Below are positions 52,536 through 60,868 of a DNA stretch of 64,000 nt, one piece after another. The stretch covers positions 154,250 through 218,249 of the forward strand of contig NW_005201240.1 of NCBI RefSeq assembly GCF_000372725.1, in the 5' to 3' direction. Within the stretch, counting starts at the first letter, position 1, and the number at the start of each line of letters is the position of its first letter. The notes beneath the pieces are model-generated. The model saw only the letters and a program-made list of their open reading frames with translations, was not told the DNA's origin and ran no database searches. This DNA comes from Emiliania huxleyi CCMP1516 (lineage: Eukaryota > Haptophyta > Isochrysidales > Noelaerhabdaceae). A program made the translations under genes and the position numbers.

Positions 52536-54807
52536 GTCTGCCCCACCCTAATGGTAACGGGCAGGGTGATCCAGGGGGGCCCCGCCGTGGTAAACCCCGC
52601 CTTGGCCATACATATGGTGGCGGCCAATTGCCTCATTCCCGTGGGGGTGATCCTCTACACATGGTTAGGGGGCTTAAAGGCCACTTTTCTCGCCTCGTGA
52701 ATCCAAACCTCGGGCAACAGGATAAGCCTCTTCGTTTTTATAGGGGGGGCCACCCCCCCCCCCCCCACCCACACACCACCACCACACACCACCACCACCA
52801 CTCCCCGCCCAAATTCCCCCCTCCCCCAGCCGCCCCGCCCCGCCCCGGCGCCGCCCACGCCCAACCCCCTCGCCATCCCCACCCGCAGGTACGTCTACGC
52901 CGTGCCGGGCGACATCGAGTGCACGTCCGCAACGGAGAAGCAGTGCAACGCGCTCGGCTCGGCGGCGCTGCTGTGGGAGCGGCTCCGCTTCCTCAACTAC
53001 CTCCCTGCCAAGACCGCGGGGATGACGTTCCCAGATGGCGCCTACGTGCCGACCGCGGACGATCCGGGACCGGGCAACTTTGAGAAACTCACGTACACCG
53101 AGAAGGACTACCACCACGGCCCCGTCAACGGCAACCGCGGCGGCTCGTACCTCACCATGCTCTCCGAGGACGGCCTCAGCTTCGGCGTCGTCAACATCGT
53201 CGGCAACTTCGGCACCGTCTTCGTCGACCAGTCCTACTGGCAGTCCGCCATCGCCGCGCGCCCCTCGTCTGCGCACCGTGGCTACCTGCTCGGAGGCCTC
53301 GTCTGGTTCACCATCCCCATGTCGCTCGCCACCGCGCTCGGCCTCTCGTCGCTCGCGCTCAACGTCAAGATGCCCGCCGACGAGGCCGCCGACGGCCTCG
53401 CGCCGCCCGCCGCCGCCATCGTCCTGCTCGGCCAGGGCGGCGGCATCATGATCATCATCATGCTCTTCATGGCGCGCGCTTCGACCCATCCACGTCCCCC
53501 CTTCCCCCTTCGCCCTTCCCCACACCGCCCCCCCTCGCCGCGCAGGCCATCACCTCGACCGGCTCCGCCGAGTGCATCGCCGTCGCCTCCCTCTTCGCGT
53601 ACGACATCTACCGCAAGTACATCAACCCCGAGTGCACCGGCGCCCAGCTGCTCAAGGTGTCGCGCCTTGTCGTCGTCGGCTACGGCATCGTCTGCGGCCT
53701 CTTCGGCTACTTCCTCTACGGCGTGGGCGTCGGCCTCGGCTGGGTCTACAACTTTATGGGCAACCCCGCCGCCCCCACCGCTATCCAGTCAGACAGCCCA
53801 CCCTGCATCCCGCGCCCTCTCGCCCGCTCACCCGTCGCTCACCCGGGCTGTGCCGCACGGACACGCGCTCAGGCACCATGATCGGCTCCGCCGTCATCCC
53901 CGTCTCGTGCTGCCTCTGCACGCGCTACATGACCAAGAACGGCGCCATCGCGGGCGCGTGGGGCGGCATGATCCTCGCCCTCGTCTCGTGGATGTCGGTC
54001 GCCGCCTCGCGCTGCACCAACGGCGACGACCCCGACGACCTCGCAGAGGGAGTGGACTGCGATACGGGTGCGACGCGACCACTCCCCACCGCCACGCGGC
54101 CGCCACGCCGCCACGCCGCCAGCTTGTCGAGCTCACTCCCCTCTGTGCGTCGTCCGCAGGCAAGCTCAACGTCGACACCCTCGGCAACATCAACGCGCAG
54201 ACCGCCGGCTCCGTCGTCGCGCTCTGCGTCTCGGGCATCATCGCCTTCCTCGTCGCGAGCATCGAGTACAAGATGGGCACGGAGCAGCCCTTCGAGTGGG
54301 AGAAAATGCGCGAGGGCATCAAGCGCGTCGAGCAGGCGAAACCGCACCTCCCCCCCCCCCCCCCCCCTTCCCGCCTCCCCAAAACTTCGCCTCCCGCGCG
54401 GCGCCCATTCATCCCCACCCCGCCCCGGGCAGAACGTGGCAGAGGCCCCTCAGTAGGGCCCCCCCTCACACGACACCCCTCCTCCCGCCGCGCCTTCCCC
54501 TCCGCAGGAGGCGGACGACGTCCCCGAGTACGAGATGACCTCCGAGTACCTCGACCCGGCCGCAAAGTACGTCTTCAAGTATGGCGTCGGCTACTCGGTC
54601 TTCCTCATCTTCGTCTGGCCGCTCGCCGTCATCGCGTGGGGCGTCTTCGACAAGGCCAACTACACGCTCTGGGCCTCGGTCGCCTTCTGCTGGGGCTACA
54701 TCGCCTCGGGCTTCATTGTCGTGCTTCCCATCTACGAGTCGTGGGGCTCGATCTCCAACGTGCTGACGTGCAAGAAGGCCACGCCGGCGACGAAGGAGCA
54801 GGCTTGA
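52536..54807 (+). CDS. DUR3: DUR3-type urea/sodium-solute symporter (5' broken by gap)
   Basis: Sodium:solute symporter family, urea-transporter branch, with membrane segments throughout: AANCLIPVGVILYTWLGGLK then ATFLAS, RGYLLGGLVWFTIPMSLATA, GIMIIIMLFMA|AITSTGSAECIAVASLFAYD then IYRKYINPEC (DUR3 signature), GYGIVCGLFGYFLYGVGVGL, MIGSAVIPVSCCLCTRYMTK, LNVDTLGN, FLVASIEYKMG, VFLIFVWPLAVIAWGVF, IASGFIVVLPIYESWG. Stop at 54805-54807. Introns: one ending at 52888, then 53472-53545 (GC-AG), 53760-53872 (GC-AG), 54068-54159 (GT-AG), 54336-54507 (GC-AG). After ATFLAS the frame reads TGA where the family has SWIHT; sequence beside the gap may be inaccurate. N-terminal exons are lost in or before the gap. 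Confidence 0.88.
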
Positions 54808-54809
54808 GC

Positions 54810-55838
54810 CGCGCCCGGCGGCTCGAGAGCCTCCCCCCACTTCCCCCTACCCTCCGTTCCCCCGCGCCCGACGACCCCGGCGAGAATGGCGGCGCGAGGG
54901 CAAGCGCGCGCACCCACAAGCCGCCTCCTCGAGGGCTCGAGTAGAGGCGGCACGTGGGTGTGCGAGGCGCGCTGGCCTCTGGCCGGAGTGACAGGAGAGC
55001 GCGGGGCGTGCACATGCCATGAGGGGGAGGGAGGCGCGGAGGCTCGTGTGTACACTTGTGGACTGAGTAGTTGCTCGGGGCTTGCCTGTCGCGGGAAGCC
55101 GGGGTCAAGGGCGTGGCGCACCCGCACCGGGACTGGACTGTCACGTGTCAGTGCGGAGGTGGGGGTGTCCGCTGTCTGGCGTCTGCGCGTCGCAGGCGCA
55201 ACCTCTGAGCGGGGGAAATATATTAGTCGCGACCGAAATAAAAAGCGACCCAAAAAGAAAACAGAAACCCCAATCCCCAAACGAGGGATGCACCGGGATG
55301 GGAGGAGGACAGGGTCCCCCCACCTGCACGAGTAGGATTTTGCTTTTTTTGGAAGGACGATCAGCAGGGGCACAAGGCTCAAGGGACAGGCGCTCACAGG
55401 CACATACAGTAGCCATAGCGGGTCAGGCTCAGGGCTGTGGGCTCAGGGGGCTCTCCTCACTCCTGCACCTACCTGGTACCTGCTCCTGGCAAGACGGACA
55501 GCGACAGGCTCGCAGCGCGGTGCTCGGTCGTCGGTGGACTCCTAACTCCACTGGGGTCTCATCTCAGTCGTTCCCACTCAGGTCACGCGCTCTCTCTCTC
55601 AAGCGACGCGCATGTCTCTCAAGCGACGCGCGGCGCTTTCCATGTTCGAGGCAGACATGCTCGAGCGGGCGCGCCGCAAAGTGCGTGCGTCGCGCGACGC
55701 GGCGGAGCTGCTGCACTCGCCCGAGGCGATGGCAAAGTCGAATTCGACGCGCGCGCGGTCGGCGAGGGACAAGCGGCAGCTCGAATCCACTACAGCAGCA
55801 GGAGAGGGGCGGGGGGCGGTATAGCTTGATTGCTTTTG
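54810..55838. other. intergenic region
   Basis: A plus-strand frame at 55612-55824 (MSLKRRAALSMFEADMLERA onward, Arg/Ala/Ser-rich) is possible but unsupported. Also an A-rich stretch at 55230-55270. No recognised gene. Confidence 0.35.
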
Positions 55839-55998
55839 GCCCCCCCGCTACACAGCAAAACTACGAGCATGGTAACGGGGGCTCGTTACGGGCCCGTACA
55901 CTACGAGCTTGGTAACGGGGCTCGTTACGGGCCCGTCCACGGCATGCTCGTAGTTTTGCTGTGTACCCGGTTGCACTCGTGCGACGTAGCGGGGGGGC
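55839..55998. repeat. 160-bp palindromic element (MITE-like)
   Basis: Terminal inverted repeats GCCCCCCCGCTAC (55839-55851) and GTAGCGGGGGGGC (55986-55998). Inside are longer arms ACACAGCAAAACTACGAGCA and its inverse. The centre has two direct copies of CTACGAGC(A/T)TGGTAACGGGG followed by CTCGTTACGGGCCCGT. No target-site duplication is evident. It could be a MITE or a foldback; no coding capacity. Confidence 0.75.
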
Positions 55999-56225
55999 AC
56001 AACTACGTTCACGAAAACATAAAAAGAAAGAAAGGCGCTGTGAAAGAGGCGGAAAACAGACACAAGAGACAACCCAAGCGGCAAGGGGCACCGCGGGCAA
56101 GCCCCCAGAACGCAGCTCTAGAAGCGCCAAGAGAGGGAGGGATGGGAGGTCGCAGAGGTCGGAGGACGGCACGATGACGAGAGATGCGGATGGCGATTTG
56201 ATAAGTGCACTCTAATTGCTCCAAG

Positions 56226-57927
56226 ATGGCCGCTTCTCAAGCTTCAGTTCCTCCATCGCCGAGGCTGGAGGACTATGAGATTGGACCGCTCCTCGGACGA
56301 GGCGCTTGCGGCGAGGTCCGGCTCGCCTCGCGGCGGCCGGACGCGGCAGCGAGTTGCGGCGCGGTGCAGCGGTGCGCCGTCAAGGTGATACCGCAAGGCA
56401 AGCCTTCATCTGCACGGGACGTCATGTGTGAGGTGGAGATGCTTCGGCGGTGCTCGCACCCTCACATCCTGCGGCTTCTCTCTGTCTGCGAGGACGGGCC
56501 CAACCTTTGCCTGCTCCTCGAGTTTTGCGCGGGTCCGGACCTGCAGCGGCTGCTCGACCTGCGTGGTGCGCTCCTTGAGGATGAGGCGAAGCGGATCTTT
56601 TCGCAGGTCTGCGCCGCACTCTGCCACCTCCGCGAGCGGCGCATCGTCCATCGCGACGTCAAGCCGGCCAACGTAGCGCTCAAAGCTGCACTGCCCGACG
56701 ACCGCAGCTCGTCGCTCTCGCGCTGCATCACAAAACTGCTCGACTTTGGCTTCGCTCGCGTGATCGATGTCGCGGTGGCCTCCCCCAGGGCGAGGAGGTG
56801 GGGCAAGCGGCGCGGCGACCGCTCCGTGCACGGAATCGATTCCGGGTCAAAGCACGGCGGCTCCAACTACGGCGGCTCGAAGCACGGCGGCTCCAACTAT
56901 GGCGGCTCGAAGCACGGCGGATCCGAGTGCGGATCCACGCACGGCGGCGAGACGACGGTGGAGCTCGAGATGGACGGCTCGCTCGTGTTTGACGGCAGCA
57001 CGCACTCGGCCGCGTGGCGGGGAGATTCCCCGAGATTACCCGAGATTACCCGAGATTGCCCGAGATTAGGCAGCACGCACTCGGCCGCGTGGCGGCGCAC
57101 AACCTACTTGCCGAGGAGCGTGCCGAGCAGCCCGACGGGGCGCCGCACCGTCGGCGAGGTGAGGATGACGCCGCTCGGGACGCGCCACTGGGCGGAGCCG
57201 CGGCTGCAGGCGGCGGGCCTGGGCGGCGGCGTCGGCGCGGACGGGCGGCTCGTCATGAGCCTCGACGAGGTGGGCCGTCTCCCTCCCCGAGATCATATCT
57301 CCCCCATATCTCCCTCATATCTCGTCCTACACGCGAGGAGGCACAGGCCGAGATCATATCTCCCCCATATCTCCCTCATATCTCGTCCTACACGCGAGGA
57401 GGCACAGGCCGAGATCATATCTCCCCCATATCTCCCTCATATCTCGATGAGGTGGGCCGTCTCCCTCCCCGCCTGGCCCAGCTGCCCTGGCGCGAGGCGG
57501 GACCCGCACCGTGCGGGCTGTAGGCGCTCCAGCTCGACACCTTCTCCCTCTCGCGGCTGCTGCGCTACATGCTCACAGGCGCGGTGGGGAGGCGAGGCGG
57601 ACCGGAGATCAAGGGAGCCGGAGCTGCGCCGCGCCCCCGCTGGTAGGCGCGCCGCCCAACCAGACCATCATGGAGGCGCTCGAGGCGCAGGGCATGGCGG
57701 GCTGTGGCTGTGCGGCCGCCCTGGTCGGCAGGCGGCCGCCGGCGAGGCGCGTGGTGCGCGAGCTGAGCGAGGTGAGCCCCGAGGCGCGGGAGGTGCTCGG
57801 CGCCCTGTCCCGCGGGGCGGCCGAGCGCGCCTCCGTCTTCGAGGCGTGCCGACACCGCTGGATTGCGGACGAGAGCGTGCACGGGCGCGCGCGGGGGTAT
57901 ACGAGCGACGAAGGAGCGGAGAAGTAG
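56226..57927 (+). CDS. serine/threonine protein kinase
   Basis: ATG at 56226 (an upstream in-frame ATG at 56205 is also possible). Kinase motifs: LLGRGACGEVRLA (Gly loop), CAVKVI (Lys), IVHRDVKPANVAL (catalytic loop), KLLDFGFAR (DFG). A Gly/Ser/His repeat (SKHGGSNYGG x2-3) is inserted in the activation region. C-lobe pieces: LQLDTFSLSRLLRYMLTG, IMEALEAQGMAGCGCAA, VVRELSEVSPEAREVLGALS. Ends at 57925-57927. Introns: 56995-57069 (75 bp, GC-AG; first 26 bases identical to the next exon), 57270-57451 (GT-AG; both ends GAG|GTGGGCCGTCTC), a possible 27-base GC-AG intron at 57497-57523 that removes an in-frame TAG, and 57579-57646 (68 bp, GC-AG). The first intron is in frame and stop-free. Specific kinase family not identified. 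Confidence 0.85.
57022..57068 (+). repeat. intronic CCCGAGATTA repeat
   Basis: Four 10-bp units CCCGAGATTA/G form the unique part of kinase intron 56995-57069. Confidence 0.95.
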
Positions 57928-58135
57928 CAGAGCTTGGGTGCGATGGCGGTGGCTCCTACTCCCGTCCGTGCCCAGTGCTCTGAAGTCGCGAAATTCTTTC
58001 GTGCATCATGTCCGAAGCCTCAACCGTTGAATTCTTCATTTTAGAGCGCGCAGGTGCCGCTCGACTGTAGAGCTCTAGTGCGAACTCGCTCCCGTCCCTA
58101 GCTGCGCAACCCTGAGCCGAGCTCCAGTTTGCTCA

Positions 58136-60492
58136 ATGCCGCAGCACACCCTCTTCATCGCCGGCCCACGCCGCGCGCCCGCGGTGAGCGAGGCTGTCCG
58201 CGGATTGGCCGGCGCGCGCTCGGCAGACGACTGGCGCGTCGCCTTTGCGTGCGGCGAGGCCAGCGCTGCAGCGTGGCAGCCGGCGAGCGAGTGGCCGGCC
58301 GAGGCTGCGTCGTCGGCGGGGGTGGATGCGCGGGGTATGATCGCGAGGATCGCGCGCCTCCTCCAGCTCGTCCCCGCCGGCTCCTCGCTCGTGGTGAGGT
58401 GGGCCTTCGAGGGCGACGCGCCGACCGACGAGGCGCTCGGGTTGGGCGTGCACGCGGCGGTCAGCTTCTCCGAGGGCCTGGGCATCAAGGACTGCCGCAC
58501 GCTGGTAGTCGAGTGGCTCGACGACGGCCGCGCCGCGGACTCGGCCGCGCTCGACGTGTGGGCCGACGTGCTGCGCGCGGAGAGGGTGGCAGTCGCTGCA
58601 GACGCACCCGAAGAGGAGGCGCCGGCGCAGTGTCACGCACCCGGCCGCCGCCCGCGTCGCACGGTCTCTGACGCGGCTCCCGCTCCCCCCTCTCCTCCTC
58701 GCCGCAGGCCGCCCTGCTGATCTCGGGCGCGCCTCTGGACGGCTCCGCCCTGGGCGAGGGTCGCGCAGAGGCGCCAGGGCGAGGGCCAGGGAGAGGGTCG
58801 CGCAGAGGCGGAGGAGGCGCGGCCGCGCAGAGCCCGGTCGCGCCGCGGGCTGGTTCGGTTGCCGCCGCCGCCGCTTCAACGAGCAGCTCGTCCGGCGCAC
58901 CAGGGCAGGCGCCAGGGCAGGCATCAGGGCTCGCCCTCGCTGCCGGTAGCGAGGGCGGCTTGCAGCACGGCGGAGGGAGCAGCGACGGGCGAGGGGCAAG
59001 CCCTCGCTCCCGGCTGCGCCGCGCCGGCAGCAAGGAGCGGCCGCAGGAGCGGCAGGCGGCGGCGGGCGCCTCGCAGCCGCAAGCCGCCGCCGCCGCCGCC
59101 GCCGCCGCGCCCGCGCCGGGCGGGCGCACGGGCGCGGGGCCGTGCCTGCAGCGGGGTCAGAGCCTGGTCCGCGGCCAGAGCCTCGTGCAGGGCTGCGGCG
59201 GGACGAGGGGCGAGGCATGCCCAGGACACGTCCAGGACACGTCCGAGACACGCCCCTTCGGCGGCGGCCGGACGAGGGGCCAGGCGGCGGCGCGGAGAGG
59301 CGGGGAGGGCGGAGGGGTGGGTGGAGGAGGGGGAGAGGTGGGTCGAGGAGGGGGTCGAGGAGGCGGGGGGGAGGCGAGGCCAGCGGCGAGTCGGCGCGGC
59401 GCGGTTGTCTCGCGCGAGAGGCTGGCGGGGCTGCTGCGCGACGCGGTGGAGGAGGAGGCGCGGCGGAGCGGGCAGGCGGGCGGCGTGGACGGCGCGGACG
59501 GCGGCGGCGGGGCTGGCGCCGCGGCAGCGGGCGGGTGGGCGACGCTGCCCCCGCCGCAAGACGTGCCGCGTGTGGGCGGTGCGCATGTGGCGTACGAGAA
59601 CGAGGCCCAGGCAAAGGCGGTGGAGGCGCGGCTCCTCGTCGTCCTGCTCGCACCTCCCTCCCTCTCCTCTCCTCTCCTCCCTCTCCTCTCCTCTCCTCCC
59701 CCTCCCCCTCCTCGTCTCGCCAAACAGCGAGCGAGCGCAGCTTCTCGGCACTTTCCCGGCAGTTTCCCGGCACCTTCGCGGCACCTTCGACCGCAGGCGC
59801 GACTCAAGGCGCACACCCTCAAGCCAAAGGCTGAGCACGGCTCCATCCTCGCCCTGCTGCTGCCGGCGCTGTCCAGGACACGTCCATGACATGCCCGAGA
59901 CTTGTCCACAGGCTCCATCCTCGCCCTGCTGCTGCCGGCGCTGCCGTGCGCACGCGCCGGAGGGATGCCGCCCGAGCAAATCAGCCTGCAGCAGCCGCGC
60001 CGGACCGAGGCGCCGCCCGAGCAAGCGGCGGTTGGGCGGGGCGGTGCAAGCAGCAGCACGGGCGGTGCAAGCAGCAGCACGGGCGGCGCAGGCAGCGGCG
60101 TCGGCGCGGGCAGCGGCAGCGGCGTCAGCGCGGGCAGCGGCAGCGGCGTCGGCGGGTCATCGCCGCGCAACGACAGCTCCGAGCCGTCGGCAGCCCAGCC
60201 GGCCGTCCACGCCGACTTCGCCACGCACACCCTCGGCTTGGCGAGGAGGCTGGTGGCGGAGAAGGTGTGCGGCGGTCCCGCCGGAAGCGAGGAGCAGGGC
60301 GAGGCGGCGAGGTTGGCCGCCAGGCTGCAGAGCGCGCTTCACGCTCGCATGCGGCAGCGGCACACGCTGGGGGGGCAACGCCCGCCGCTTCGGAGCGCAT
60401 ACGACGCGGCCGAGGAGAGCCTCGCTGCCGTGTTTCGCGACGTGGTGCGAAAGGGGCTCGCAGCGCTCGAGTCGGAGCAGCACGCCCCGTGA
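58136..60492 (+). CDS. hypothetical protein, disordered middle, conserved-looking ends
   Basis: ATG at 58136 starts MPQHTLFIAGPRRAPAVSEA. The N-terminal domain looks globular (VDARGMIARIARLLQLVPAG, SLVVRWAFEGDAP, VSFSEGLGIKDCRTLVVEWL). The middle is long and rich in Gly/Ala/Arg/Gln. The C-terminal helices read HADFATHTLGLARRLVAEKV and YDAAEESLAAVFRDVVRKGL, ending at 60490-60492. Introns: 58619-58707 (GC-AG), 59626-59796 (GC-AG) and 59840-59911 (72 bp, GC-AG; first 32 bases identical to the next exon). Part of the middle (59200-59400) may contain another intron with GGACACGTCC repeats. I do not recognise the family; no enzyme motif is visible. Confidence 0.6.
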
Positions 60493-60868
60493 GCCTTGGA
60501 GTGTGGAGATATCACTTTTGAGTATTGAGAGTAGAGTGGGTCTCGTACTCTCGTCCAAACATAATATTAATATATAACAAAAGGTGATCGGCGTGTGTGT
60601 CAAGACGGGGCCCACCAATATCGCAGCGAACCGGAACGAGACACATCGGCGAGAGTTTCGGACTCGGGACTGCAGCGCGTGTACATCTTGCGTACTACTC
60701 TCACGGAGAGCGGGAGAGGGGAGTGGGCGCGGAGAGAGCAGCAGTGAGAGAGCTGTGGAGTCGCTGGAGGGAGGTGTCAGGTTAAAGAGAGAGAGCATGG
60801 GCAACAGAGCCGGGCTATGGACCTAGGCTTAGTCCTCAGAGCTACATGGGGACGGCCGCGCGAGACGG
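60493..60868. other. intergenic between convergent genes
   Basis: Lower GC. An ATAATATTAATATATAAC stretch at 60561-60580 could serve as the 3' processing region of the upstream gene. No gene seen. Confidence 0.4.
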
